A stretch of DNA of 64,000 bases from Pseudomonas sp. QTF5 (GCF_000512695.2 NZ_AZRW02000033.1:1-64000), one strand, 5' to 3'; positions 1 to 9,570 are shown, counted from the stretch's first letter. A program made the numbers and translations. The notes: generated from the sequence alone by a model not told the origin.

Positions 1-257
1 CCGCCCCCGATATGCTTTTTCAGGAAAAATCGGAGAGGCGACAACTATCCTGACACCGGGGGACGTATGGGCATAAGGACGGATCACCTCATCCTCAACT
101 TCCACCCGCAGCGTCTTGGCATTTCGCAACCAGCGTTCATCTTTGCTCATACCTGTACGCCGAACGGATGGGATCAGGCTGTCACTGACCATGCGGTATG
201 CGTTTGTATGGCTGACACCGAGCATGCCCGCGCTTGCTCAACTGAATGAAGGCTCAT
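1..257 (-). pseudogene. Frameshifted N-terminal part of a helix-turn-helix protein, running off the left edge
   Basis: On the minus strand an ATG at 257 opens MSLHSVEQARA, then the reading must slip by one base near 225 to continue as MLGVSHTNAYRMVSDSLIPS and a further 55 or so residues to the window edge. The joined peptide has the shape of an excisionase/MerR-like helix-turn-helix (VEQARAMLGVS..AYRMV). In the bases as given the two halves lie in different frames, so this is either a one-base deletion in a real gene or a sequencing error. No good ribosome binding site is visible. The remainder lies outside the window; the function is unknown. Confidence 0.4.
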
Positions 258-595
258 GGCAATAGCTCGCGGCTCCGAGTATTGCCGGCTGTGCGTGCAT
301 GAATGGCCTCGTCGGGCGCTGCGAGAGAGCGACGATCACGATGTCTTTTGTATGACAAGGCCCATCTTGCGCTCTTCCTAAATACCGGCTGCACCTCGCT
401 TCATCTCTGTGTTGCATTCCGATGTATTCACCACTGATTCGCAGCGCGAGAGGGGTAGTTGTGCGCGGTATTTGCAGGTCTGTTGGGACATCAGACGAAA
501 GGCTTAGTGAGTCATTCAAATGAATGATGGCTGGGTATTTACCGCGAATTAGACTTACACCGTCAAAATGCCATTAACTCTAGAGGGGTTTGCTC
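258..595. other. Intergenic region upstream of the RTX gene
   Basis: A minus-strand frame of 93 codons (238-519) is open, but it shows no recognisable motif and no clear ribosome binding site, so it is not called. The only convincing signal is AGAGGGG at about 582-588, placed correctly for the RTX start at 596. No strong sigma-70 promoter or terminator was recognised. Confidence 0.4.
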
Positions 596-3500
596 ATGGC
601 CACTGTAAATGGCAATGATAATGCCAATATCCTGACGGGTAGCGCTAGCAATGACACCCTCAATGGCCTAGGCGGTAACGACACACTCTACGGCAACGGT
701 GGTGACGATACGCTGGACGGCGGCACCGGCAATGACCTGCTTGTGGGTGGACGCGGCAGCGATACCTATCGGTTCGGCCTGGGCTATGGCTTCGATGTGA
801 TCGACAATTCCGGTGGCGTCAACAACGACGTCGACACCCTCCTGCTGACCAACCTCAATGCCAACCAGATCCGCCTGACCCGCATTGGCAACGATCTGGT
901 GCTCAGCGTTGTGGCGAGTGGTGAGACCCTCACCGTGAGCCAGAACTTTCTCGATGCGGATCACGCGATCGACCGAATCCAGTTCGCTGACGGCAGCCGT
1001 TGGAGTGCCAGCGTGATGCTGGCCAATCTCTATTACCCGCCCGTCGTGCCGACCGATGGCGCCGACGTGATCAACGGTAATCCCACCGATGACAGTCTCC
1101 TCGGCCTGGGTGGCGACGATACGCTGTATGGCAACGGCGGTAATGACACGCTCGACGGCGGCAGCGACAACGACCGCATGGAAGGCGGCGTGGGCAATGA
1201 CACTTATGTGGTTGATGCCGCCGGTGATGTGGTGGTTGAGGCCAACAACGCCGGCGATGATCTGGTCCAGGCCAGTATCAACTACACCTTGGGCAACAAC
1301 GTCGAGCGCCTGACTCTGACTGGCAGCGCCAACATCAATGGCGTCGGCAACTCGCTGGCCAACACCCTGATCGGCAATACCGGTAATAACCTGCTTGACG
1401 GCGGTGCTGGCGCCGACAGCATGGCGGGCGGTAGCGGTGACGATACCTACATCGTCGATAAGAGTGGCGATAGCGTTTCCGAACTGGCAGGTGGCGGTAA
1501 CGATACCGTCCGCGCTTCGCTGAATTACAGCCTGGGCGCCAACCTGGAAAACCTCGAACTCACCGGCAGCAGTAATCTCAATGGCACCGGCAATGCGTTG
1601 GCCAACCAGCTGACCGGCAACACCGGCAATAACCTCCTCGATGGTGGCGCCGGTGATGACTTTCTGGCTGGCCGCCGCGGCAACGACACCTACCTCTATG
1701 GCACCAACTATGGCAACGACGTGATCGATAACAGTGGCGGTGCCAGCGCCGACGTCGATACCGTGCAACTAATGGGGCTTAACAGTAACAACGTAAGCTT
1801 CGTGCACACCGGCAACGACCTGCAGATGGTGGTGCTGGCGACCTCACAGACCCTGACCCTGAAAAACTTTTATCTGGGCGCCGATTACGAAATCGATCGG
1901 GTCCAGTTTGCTAATGGCACCCTTTGGAACAAGACAACCTTGCTCGCCAACGTACAAGTGGCTGCCACCAATGGGCCCGATATGCTCTTCGGTGGTAATG
2001 GCGATGACGTTATTCAGGCGCTGGCCGGCAACGATCAAATCTATGCCCAAGCAGGTAACGACACCCTCGACGGCGGCGTGGGTGATGACGTGATGTATGG
2101 CAGCACGGGGGACGACCTGTATGTGGTCGACAGCGCCGGCGACCAGGTCAACGAAGCTGTCGGCGAAGGTACGGACACGGTACAGACCTCGATCAGCTAT
2201 ACGCTCGGCATAAATGTTGAAAACCTGACCCTGACCGGCTCGGCCAACCTAAATGGAACCGGGAATGCGGGCGACAACTTGATCCTCGGCAGCAGCGGCA
2301 ACAATCAACTCAGCGGAGGCGGTGGAAACGATAACCTCAATGGTGGTGCCGGCAACGACACGCTCTATGGCGGGGACGGCAACGACCTATTACAAGGTGG
2401 CGGTGGTCTCGACTACCTCTGGGGTGATACCGGCGACGACACCTTGGTGGCTGGCAATAGCCAGAGCGGCAGTTTTCTGTTTGGCGAGGCGGGCGATGAC
2501 ATTCTGGACGCCCGCAACCTGAGTAACACCGGTGGCTATGTCAATCTGAGTGGCGGCAGCGGCAACGACACTTACCTAGTCGACGGCAGTGGTGACATCA
2601 CGATCAGCGACAGTAATACGCTCGGTGAAATCAACACCATACAGTTTGCCGCTGGCATTAATCCCGCTGATCTTCTTTTTGTTAGACCAGCAGACAGCTT
2701 CAACCCGTCTGGCAACATCGTAATTGAGTTTGCCAATGGCCATCGTCTGTTCATTGGCAGCATGGGGCTGCCCTATCCGCAAGACACAGGAGAAGGTTCT
2801 GGCGTGCAAGTCTTCCGCTTTGCCGACGGTACCGAATGGAACCGCACGGAAATCCAACAGCGCGCCGGCTTTTTCTTCGGCACCAGCCAGAATGACAGTA
2901 TCAGCAGCGGCGATGGTCACGACTACCTGAACGGCGCATCAGGCGACGATCAACTCCATGCCGGAATGGGGAATGATCTGCTGAATGGTTCAGTTGGTAA
3001 CGACATTCTTTTCGGCGAGGATGGCAACGACGTACTCGGTGGACAACACGGAGTCGACTATCTCGACGGTGGAGACGGTGATGATCGCCTTTTTGGTAGC
3101 TACGACAACGACACGCTGATCGGCGGAGCCGGCAACGACATCTATGGCTTCGCTCTTGGTGAAGGCGCAGATACGGTCGACAACCGCAGCGTCGCCGCTG
3201 GTGATCTCGACGCCATCTCATTCGACACCAACATCGTGCCCGCGCAGGTGACCGCCAGCCGGGTCGGCGACAACCTGCTGCTGACACTGAATGCCAACGA
3301 CAGCATCAGCGTGCTCGACTACTTCCTCGGCGGGTCGGCGCAGGTCGACGAGATCCGCTTTGCGAATGGTACGATCTGGTCGCCTGCCACGATTCTGGGC
3401 ATGACCAATACGCCGCCGACCTCGACCGACGACAGCGTGATCACCCCCGAAGACACACCGTTGGTGCTGCATGCGAGCGACTTCGGCAGCTACAGCGATC

Positions 3501-6500
3501 CAGATGGCAACCCGCTGGCCTCGGTGAAGATTACAGCCCTGCCGGGTGCCGGCAACCTGCAATACCACAACGGTAGCGCCTGGGTGGCGGTGGCCTTGAA
3601 TCAGGTACTTAGCCGAGCCGACCTCGACGCCGGCAAACTCCAGTTCGTGCCAGCGCCGGATGGCAACGGTGATAGTTACGCCAGCATCGGCTTCACGGTA
3701 GGCGACGGCCTCGCCTTCGCGCTTAACGCCAAGACCCTCAGCATCGACGTCACACCGGTCAACGATGCGCCGACCGGCAGCGTGGTCGTCAGCGGCACGA
3801 CGGTCGTCGGTCAGACCCTCACCGCCACCAATACGCTCGCCGACGCAGACGGTCTGGGTATTATCGGCTACCACTGGCAGGTATCAGCCGACGGCAATAC
3901 CTGGACTGAAATCGCCGGCGCCAGTGATGACAGCGTCACCCTGACCGCCGACCAGCTCGGCCAGCAGGTGCGCGCACAGACCCGCTACATCGACCAAGGC
4001 GGCACGGCGGAGTCGGTTGCGAGCGGTGCCTCGTTCTGGGTGGTATCTGCGACCAACCTGTTCGACGGTGACGGCAACAACAACATCCTCGACGGCACTG
4101 AGAGTAACGACATTCTGCGCGGCTTTGGCGGTGCGGACAGCCTGCGAGGTTACGGCGGGGCGGATCTGCTGGAAGGCGGGGATGGCGACGACACACTGGA
4201 TGGCGGTGACGGCGACGACACGCTCAACGGCGGCAACGGCGTTGACACCCTGTATGGCCGTGCTGGCATCGACACGCTCAATGTCGGCGACGGCTCATGG
4301 TCTGCTTATGAAAATGCTTACGGCGGTGATGGCAACGATGCGCTGATTGCCACCGGTCTCGGCTATGTGTCGCTTAACGGTGACGACGGCGACGACCTGC
4401 TGACAGCCAGCGGTAATCGTTTTGGGTCTCTGAATGGTGGAAATGGGAACGACACCCTCGATACTCGCTCGATGAATAGCGACTATTGGGTCTCCTTATC
4501 CCTGTCTGGCGGCTCGGGTAGTGACACCTACCGCGTCGGCGATGGGACTGGCTCCCTTCGCATCAATGATGCCAAAGACAACTCGACGGTCGCCGACACG
4601 AATATGGTCGAGTTCGCCTCTGGCATCGATCCGGCTAGCCTGCAGTTGTCGCGCAGCGGTAACGACCTGATCGTCACATTCGCCAACGGCAGGACGCTGA
4701 CCGTTTCCAACCAGTTCGGCACCGGCAGTAATGGCTACGAAGGTGGTGTGCAGATGTTCCACTTCGCCGATGGTACAACGTGGGACAGAACGGTTATCCA
4801 CGATCACTTGCCAATCCTCAACGGGACCGCAGGGAACGACACACTCAACGGCGATGCCCGTAACGAGGAAATCAACGGTCTCGGCGGTAACGACATCCTC
4901 AATGGCAACGATGGTGACGACACACTGGACGGCGGTGACGGCGACGACACGCTCAACGGCGGCAACGGCGTTGATACCCTGTATGGCCGTGCTGGCATCG
5001 ATACGCTCGATGTCGGCAACGGCTCATGGTCTGCTTATGAAAATGCTTACGGCGGTGATGACAACGATGCGCTGATTGCCACCGGTCTCGGCTATGTGTC
5101 GCTTAACGGTGACGACGGCGACGACCTGCTGACAGCCAGCGGTAATCGTTTTGGGTCTCTGAATGGTGGAAATGGGAACGACACCCTCGATACTCGCTCG
5201 ATGAATAGCGACTATTGGGTCTCCTTATCCCTGTCTGGCGGCTCGGGTAGTGACACCTACCGCGTCGGCGATGGGACTGGCTCCCTTCGCATCAATGATG
5301 CCAAAGACAACTCGACGGTCGCCGACACGAATATGGTCGAGTTCTCCTCTGGCATCGATCCGGCTAGCCTGCAGTTGTCGCGCAGCGGTAATGACCTGAT
5401 CGTCACCTTCGCCAACGGCAGGACTCTGGCCGTTTCCAGCCAGTTTGCCACCGGTAGTAACGGCTACGAAGGTGGTGTGCAGATGTTCCACTTCGCCGAT
5501 GGTACAACGTGGGACAGAACGGTTATCTACGATCACTTGCCAATCCTCAACGGTACCGCAGGGAACGACACACTCAACGGCGATGCCCGTAATGAGGAAA
5601 TCAACGGTCTCGGCGGTAACGACATCCTCAACGGTAACGATGGCGACGACACACTGGACGGCGGCGACGGCGACGACACGCTCAACGGCGGCAACGGCGT
5701 TGATACCCTGTATGGCCGTGCTGGCATCGACACGCTCGATGTCGGCGACGGCTCATGGTCTGCTTATGAAAATGCTTACGGCGGTGATGGCAACGATGCG
5801 CTGATTGCCACCGGTCTCGGCTATGTGTCGCTTAACGGTGACGACGGCGACGACCTGCTGACAGCCAGCGGTAATCGTTTTGGGTCTCTGAATGGTGGAA
5901 ATGGGAACGACACCCTCGATACTCGCTCGATGAATAGCGACTATTGGGTCTCCTTATCCCTGTCTGGCGGCTTGGGTAGTGACACCTACCGCGTCGGCGA
6001 TGGGACTGGCTCCCTTCGCATCAATGATGCCAAAGACAACTCGACGGTCGCCGACACGAATATGGTCGAGTTCGCCTCTGGCATCGATCCGGCTAGCCTG
6101 CAGTTGTCGCGCAGCGGTAACGACCTGATCGTCACATTCGCCAACGGCAGGACGCTGACCGTTTCCAGCCAGTTCGCCACCGGTAGTAATGGCTACGAGG
6201 GTGGTGTGCAGACATTCCACTTCGCTGACGGTACCGAGATCAGCCGCTACGCCTTGCCCGGTTTCGGCGCTACCAACGGCGACGACACCATCTTCGGTGC
6301 CGGTGGCAGCGATTCGCTCAACGGCCTTGCTGGCAACGATAGCATCGACGCTCAGGCGGGTAACGATACGCTGGACGGCGGCACGGGCAATGACATACTC
6401 ACAGGCGGAATGGGCAACGACTTCTTCCGCTTCTCCACCGTCCCCGGCGCCGGTAATCTCGACAGCGTAAGTGACTTCACCCAGGGCCAGGACGTACTGG

Positions 6501-6727
6501 CGCTCAACAGCGGGCTGTTCAACCTGCAGGGCCAGATCGTCGCCGAGTCGTTGGCCAACGTCAGCGGCGCTCAAAACGAGGTGGCAGGGGCGCATCTGGT
6601 ATTCAACCAGGATGACCAAACGCTCTATTACGATGTCGACGGCGCAGCCAACGGCAACGCCGTCGCGGTGGTGACCCTGACTGGCGTGACGAACCTGACG
6701 GCGAGCGATGTGCAGCTGTATGTCTAA
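596..6727 (+). CDS. Giant RTX (hemolysin-type calcium-binding repeat) secreted protein, 2043 aa
   Basis: Acidic, Gly/Asp/Asn-rich protein made almost entirely of GGxGxDxLx nonapeptide repeats, which fold as calcium-loaded beta-rolls outside the cell. Blocks of repeats alternate with hemolysin-type calcium-binding-related domains (for example residues 85-145). Around residues 935-1150 there is a cadherin/Ig-like stretch (PPTSTDDSVITPEDTPLVL, later TPVNDAPTGSVVVSG). The C-terminal 90 residues (DFTQGQDVLALNSG to the end QLYV) look like the uncleaved type I secretion signal. No N-terminal signal peptide is present, as expected for type I export, and no transporter genes lie nearby. The ATG at 596 is preferred to the TTG at 590 because of AGAGGGG 8 bases upstream. 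Adhesin, matrix or toxin roles are all possible; no catalytic domain was recognised. Confidence 0.9.
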   Translation: MATVNGNDNANILTGSASNDTLNGLGGNDTLYGNGGDDTLDGGTGNDLLVGGRGSDTYRFGLGYGFDVIDNSGGVNNDVDTLLLTNLNANQIRLTRIGNDLVLSVVASGETLTVSQNFLDADHAIDRIQFADGSRWSASVMLANLYYPPVVPTDGADVINGNPTDDSLLGLGGDDTLYGNGGNDTLDGGSDNDRMEGGVGNDTYVVDAAGDVVVEANNAGDDLVQASINYTLGNNVERLTLTGSANINGVGNSLANTLIGNTGNNLLDGGAGADSMAGGSGDDTYIVDKSGDSVSELAGGGNDTVRASLNYSLGANLENLELTGSSNLNGTGNALANQLTGNTGNNLLDGGAGDDFLAGRRGNDTYLYGTNYGNDVIDNSGGASADVDTVQLMGLNSNNVSFVHTGNDLQMVVLATSQTLTLKNFYLGADYEIDRVQFANGTLWNKTTLLANVQVAATNGPDMLFGGNGDDVIQALAGNDQIYAQAGNDTLDGGVGDDVMYGSTGDDLYVVDSAGDQVNEAVGEGTDTVQTSISYTLGINVENLTLTGSANLNGTGNAGDNLILGSSGNNQLSGGGGNDNLNGGAGNDTLYGGDGNDLLQGGGGLDYLWGDTGDDTLVAGNSQSGSFLFGEAGDDILDARNLSNTGGYVNLSGGSGNDTYLVDGSGDITISDSNTLGEINTIQFAAGINPADLLFVRPADSFNPSGNIVIEFANGHRLFIGSMGLPYPQDTGEGSGVQVFRFADGTEWNRTEIQQRAGFFFGTSQNDSISSGDGHDYLNGASGDDQLHAGMGNDLLNGSVGNDILFGEDGNDVLGGQHGVDYLDGGDGDDRLFGSYDNDTLIGGAGNDIYGFALGEGADTVDNRSVAAGDLDAISFDTNIVPAQVTASRVGDNLLLTLNANDSISVLDYFLGGSAQVDEIRFANGTIWSPATILGMTNTPPTSTDDSVITPEDTPLVLHASDFGSYSDPDGNPLASVKITALPGAGNLQYHNGSAWVAVALNQVLSRADLDAGKLQFVPAPDGNGDSYASIGFTVGDGLAFALNAKTLSIDVTPVNDAPTGSVVVSGTTVVGQTLTATNTLADADGLGIIGYHWQVSADGNTWTEIAGASDDSVTLTADQLGQQVRAQTRYIDQGGTAESVASGASFWVVSATNLFDGDGNNNILDGTESNDILRGFGGADSLRGYGGADLLEGGDGDDTLDGGDGDDTLNGGNGVDTLYGRAGIDTLNVGDGSWSAYENAYGGDGNDALIATGLGYVSLNGDDGDDLLTASGNRFGSLNGGNGNDTLDTRSMNSDYWVSLSLSGGSGSDTYRVGDGTGSLRINDAKDNSTVADTNMVEFASGIDPASLQLSRSGNDLIVTFANGRTLTVSNQFGTGSNGYEGGVQMFHFADGTTWDRTVIHDHLPILNGTAGNDTLNGDARNEEINGLGGNDILNGNDGDDTLDGGDGDDTLNGGNGVDTLYGRAGIDTLDVGNGSWSAYENAYGGDDNDALIATGLGYVSLNGDDGDDLLTASGNRFGSLNGGNGNDTLDTRSMNSDYWVSLSLSGGSGSDTYRVGDGTGSLRINDAKDNSTVADTNMVEFSSGIDPASLQLSRSGNDLIVTFANGRTLAVSSQFATGSNGYEGGVQMFHFADGTTWDRTVIYDHLPILNGTAGNDTLNGDARNEEINGLGGNDILNGNDGDDTLDGGDGDDTLNGGNGVDTLYGRAGIDTLDVGDGSWSAYENAYGGDGNDALIATGLGYVSLNGDDGDDLLTASGNRFGSLNGGNGNDTLDTRSMNSDYWVSLSLSGGLGSDTYRVGDGTGSLRINDAKDNSTVADTNMVEFASGIDPASLQLSRSGNDLIVTFANGRTLTVSSQFATGSNGYEGGVQTFHFADGTEISRYALPGFGATNGDDTIFGAGGSDSLNGLAGNDSIDAQAGNDTLDGGTGNDILTGGMGNDFFRFSTVPGAGNLDSVSDFTQGQDVLALNSGLFNLQGQIVAESLANVSGAQNEVAGAHLVFNQDDQTLYYDVDGAANGNAVAVVTLTGVTNLTASDVQLYV
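4184..6237 (+). repeat. Three tandem copies of a 729-bp repeat inside the RTX gene (third copy partial)
   Basis: The same sequence recurs at an exact 729-bp (243-codon) spacing: the GTATGGCCGTGCTGGCATCG landmark falls at 4252, 4981 and 5710. Copies differ only by scattered substitutions and keep the frame. Unit 1 spans about 4184-4912, unit 2 about 4913-5641, and the third copy loses similarity near 6237, just before the C-terminal domain. Each unit contains RTX nonapeptides, a serine-rich spacer and one calcium-binding-related domain. This looks like recent in-frame duplication. Confidence 0.9.
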
Positions 6728-6754
6728 GGGTGCAGCGGGTTGGAGGACAAACAG

Positions 6755-6961
6755 GCCCCCGATCAACCGGGTAAAAAGGTTGATCAGTTGCGCCTGGCGG
6801 GTGGTGCCGGTTTTGCGAAACAGTGCACGCAGCTGGGTCCGAACCGTGTTGATGGAGACGTTCAAGCGCGCGGCGCAGCTTTCCAGGGGCAGCCCCTGAG
6901 CCAGCAGTCCATTTGCTTTCGTCCAGCCCGCACTCAAGTTCGTCGTAGCGCTACTGTTCAT
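6755..6961 (-). pseudogene. Truncated LuxR-type helix-turn-helix domain (3' remnant of a duplicated regulator)
   Basis: Minus-strand codons from about 6925 to 6760 read GLLAQGLPLESCAARLNVSI followed by NTVRTQLRALFRKTG and a short tail. This matches, with few changes, the C-terminal LuxR/GerE domain of the intact regulator just to the right (ELLAQGLTPENCAARLSVSI..). The N-terminal sensory part is missing, and the frame runs on into antisense of the RTX gene without a native stop. It is best read as what remains of a tandem duplicate or an older allele. It is unlikely to make a useful regulator. Confidence 0.7.
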
Positions 6962-7034
6962 CCACTCGTGGAACGGTATACCCCCTCAGGGGGGCGAGTT
7001 ATCTTGGGGGGATGGCGGGTTGGTGAGCCTATTT

Positions 7035-8141
7035 TTAACGCTGCTGCAGACGAGCGAAGAGGCTGACCAGCTCGGCCTGCCGCTCGGTGTCGGTCTTGCG
7101 AAACAGAGCGCGCAGTTGCGTGCGCACGGTGTTGATGGACACACTCAAACGAGCCGCACAGTTTTCCGGGGTGAGTCCCTGAGCCAGTAGTTCGGCCAGG
7201 CGCTGCTCGGCCGGGGTGAGTTGGAAGAGCTCAGCCAGCAGCTGGGATTGTGGCTGGTTTTCCAGCAGTGCCAGCAGCACCAGTGGTTTTTGGAAGAGGC
7301 GGTTGAAGGCCACTTCGGCCGGGACCGGCGTGATCAGCAGCTCCTGCTGCTGAGTGGGGTTGAGGCGCAGCCAGCTGGCGTGTCGCTTGCCGTCCTTGCC
7401 GGCGGCGCGGCGGATTAGCGCCTGCAGGCTGGTGTCCTGGTTCGTGCTGTGCAGGCGGGCGAAGTTCTCGTAGAGCGGGAAAGCGCTCTGGCTCATGTGT
7501 CGCGCCGCCGCCTGGTTGCAATAAAGTACATGACCGTCGCCGTCCAGCAGCCAGAGCGGGGTGGGGTGGTGGTCCAGCAGCAGGTCGCGTGTGGTCAGTT
7601 CTAATTCCAGGTGGTTGACCTTGTTGGACAATTTGGCGGCCTTGAGCAGGTGCGGGCTAACCCGCTGCAGCAGGGCATTCTGTTGGACGGTTGGCAAGGG
7701 CGCGCCAACCTCGTTGAGCACGGTCAGGTAAATGCCCGAGTCGGTCTGTTCCTCCAGCTTGACGCAGGAGAGGTTATGCAACCCGTAGGGAAGGTAGAAC
7801 TCCTGATAATAAGGGTCGTGCCGGATGCGTTCGAGACCGAAATCTATGAGGTCGTTGTACCAGTCACCCACTTTGTGGGAGCGGATGAGGACAAGGCCCG
7901 GATCCAGATTGCAGTAGTGGCGGTTGTAGACGTCGATCGCGGCAGGGTCGCACAGGTTGAGGGCGGTGGAGGCATGAGTGCCGTTCTTGCGGTAATCCGC
8001 AAACAGCAACAAGCCCTGTTGTCGCCCGCTCGCCGCGACCAGTAGTTCGAGTAGTGGCCGCCAGGCTGAGTCGTCCAGCACGCATTCATAACAGAGGCCG
8101 ACCAATTCGTCATAGACCTTCTGTTCATCCAGACGTGGCAT
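7035..8141 (-). CDS. LuxR-family helix-turn-helix transcriptional regulator
   Basis: A 368-aa protein starting MPRLDEQKVYDELV at 8141, with AGAGAGA upstream as a possible ribosome binding site; further upstream frame extension has no coding character. Residues about 1-200 form an undefined sensory region, a PAS-like stretch follows (TPLWLLDGDGHVLYCNQAAA), and residues about 300-360 are a LuxR/GerE helix-turn-helix (LTPAEQRLAELLAQG..SVSINTVRTQLRALF). It is not a quorum-sensing LuxR by obvious motif. It converges with the RTX gene and might control it, but that is inference from position only. Confidence 0.85.
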   Translation of the reverse strand: MPRLDEQKVYDELVGLCYECVLDDSAWRPLLELLVAASGRQQGLLLFADYRKNGTHASTALNLCDPAAIDVYNRHYCNLDPGLVLIRSHKVGDWYNDLIDFGLERIRHDPYYQEFYLPYGLHNLSCVKLEEQTDSGIYLTVLNEVGAPLPTVQQNALLQRVSPHLLKAAKLSNKVNHLELELTTRDLLLDHHPTPLWLLDGDGHVLYCNQAAARHMSQSAFPLYENFARLHSTNQDTSLQALIRRAAGKDGKRHASWLRLNPTQQQELLITPVPAEVAFNRLFQKPLVLLALLENQPQSQLLAELFQLTPAEQRLAELLAQGLTPENCAARLSVSINTVRTQLRALFRKTDTERQAELVSLFARLQQR

Positions 8142-8637
8142 GGCAAGTCTCTCTGCTAGCGGTTGGCGTGGCGCCGTCGAATTTGCGGGCGCTACGCTTT
8201 CATATGGCTCATGGCCGACCTTTCTGCAATGCCGGTGGTCGGTGAAGGGGCTGTGCGGGGGATGAAAAAACCTCCTGCGCCCAAGCCTGGCGTGGCGCGT
8301 TGCCAGCAACACTTGCCCGGCAGCCCTGCTGCAAGCCGGCTTTTCCGATGGATGGCCGCTGGTGGCAGTTTATAGACACAACTAAGCATCAAGGCTTGGA
8401 GATGTCTACGAAACTAGGGTCGATTCATTGGAATTGGTACATGCATACGAGTTGCAGTTTTCAAGACGGTAACCGCAATTTTTTACACACTCTGGGCCGA
8501 TTGCTGTGACTGGCCGGAATCGGCCGTAACTTCTTAAGAAGGCTGTATTTTTTATACATGCTTTAAAGGGATGGGGTCGTGGTTTCGCTAGAAATTGACC
8601 TTTATGCTTGGGTGTCATTTTCTAGGAGAAATTTTCG
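8142..8637. other. Intergenic region between luxR-like gene and nuclease
   Basis: About 500 bases without a supported gene. It should hold the promoters of both divergent neighbours. An AGGAG at 8624-8628 serves the nuclease start at 8638. Small inverted repeats (GGCCG-aat-CGGCC near 8513 and CTTCTTAAGAAG near 8530) are visible with no assigned role. Confidence 0.4.
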
Positions 8638-9504
8638 ATGCAAGGAATGCTGAAAGTAAAACTGGTCTCGCTCTTTATCATTCCATTGATAGGGGCGTGT
8701 ACGACACCTCAGTCGATTGGCGTTTCTGGTCGATCCCAGCAAATCCAACTGGCACAGCCTTCAGCAGTCGATAACTGTTCAGTAGGTTGTCCTTCCGGCG
8801 GCAGTGCCTTGACGCTCAACCGTCAGGCTTACACCCTGAACAACAATGGCTCAACGAAATTCGCAAACTGGGTCGCCTACAAAATCACAAAGGAAACGCC
8901 AGCCAGCGGCCGCTCTCGAAACTGGAAAACCGACCCCGACGTGCCTGCAGGAGAAACACTAAATCCGGTCGACTACAACGGAGCCAGCATCGCCCTGAAA
9001 ATAGACAGGGGTCATCAGGCTAACCTCGCCTCTATGGGCGGTGTAACTGATTGGCAGACTCTGAACTACCTTACCAACATCACACCTCAGAAAACTGACC
9101 TGAACCAAGGCGCATGGGCTCGTCTAGAGGATCAGGAGCGCAACCTAAGCAAGGCGCCAGATGTCGATGCAGTTTATGTGGCCACGGGCCCATTGTACGA
9201 AAAGAACATTGGTTCGCTCCCAGGCACAAGTAAAGTCCATACGATTCCAAGCGGCTATTGGAAGGTCATCTTCACCGGCAGTACGCCTGCCAACGGGCTG
9301 TACGCTGCCTTCATCATGGAGCAAAGCACCCCGCGCTCAGCCAACTTTTGCGATTTTCAAGTGACTGTGAATGAGATTGAAGAGCGCTCGAGGCTGACAT
9401 TGTGGAGCGGTCTGCCACAGCACATTCAGACAGAGCTGAAATCGAAGCGAGGACAACTGCCTCAGAAAATGGGATGCGCTACAAATTCAGTTGCCAGTAA
9501 CTAA
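8638..9504 (+). CDS. DNA/RNA non-specific endonuclease, predicted lipoprotein
   Basis: A 288-aa protein of the Serratia-nuclease (beta-beta-alpha metal) family, which cuts single- and double-stranded DNA and RNA. The DRGH motif is at residues 123-126, with His126 the expected general base. The following segment NITPQKTDLNQGAWARLE carries the Asn expected to bind Mg (Asn156) and matches the family pattern. Residues 1-21 form a lipoprotein signal with lipobox LIGAC and Cys21 as the lipidation site, so the enzyme should sit in the envelope. AGGAG lies 9 bases before the ATG. A convergent terminator follows. Roles in nutrient use or in degrading incoming DNA are both possible. Confidence 0.88.
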   Translation: MQGMLKVKLVSLFIIPLIGACTTPQSIGVSGRSQQIQLAQPSAVDNCSVGCPSGGSALTLNRQAYTLNNNGSTKFANWVAYKITKETPASGRSRNWKTDPDVPAGETLNPVDYNGASIALKIDRGHQANLASMGGVTDWQTLNYLTNITPQKTDLNQGAWARLEDQERNLSKAPDVDAVYVATGPLYEKNIGSLPGTSKVHTIPSGYWKVIFTGSTPANGLYAAFIMEQSTPRSANFCDFQVTVNEIEERSRLTLWSGLPQHIQTELKSKRGQLPQKMGCATNSVASN

Positions 9505-9511
9505 CAGGCAT

Positions 9512-9542
9512 GAAAAAAACCACCTGTCGTAGGACAGGTGGT
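9512..9542 (-). terminator. Rho-independent terminator
   Basis: ACCACCTGTC / GACAGGTGGT stem with a GTAG loop at 9519-9542. Read on the minus strand it is followed by a run of seven T, so it mainly ends the coiled-coil gene at 9571. It may also stop readthrough from the nuclease gene. Confidence 0.8.
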
Positions 9543-9570
9543 TCCGATTAAATTCAGCGTTTGCAGAATT

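Noticed and set aside
238..519. Minus-strand 93-codon frame left of the RTX gene
   Set aside because: No ribosome binding site, no motif, and it overlaps the frameshifted helix-turn-helix start region; not enough support.
668..1768. Minus-strand open frame of 366 codons inside the RTX gene
   Set aside because: The Gly/Asp codon pattern of RTX repeats keeps the opposite frames open; the product is an alanine/valine-rich repeat without domains.
3218..3874. Minus-strand frame of 218 codons in the RTX gene
   Set aside because: Antisense of the cadherin-like region, with no ribosome binding site and no motif.
5954..6961. Minus-strand open frame of 335 codons starting in the LuxR remnant
   Set aside because: Only the first 60 codons are meaningful (the truncated helix-turn-helix). 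The remainder is antisense of RTX repeats.
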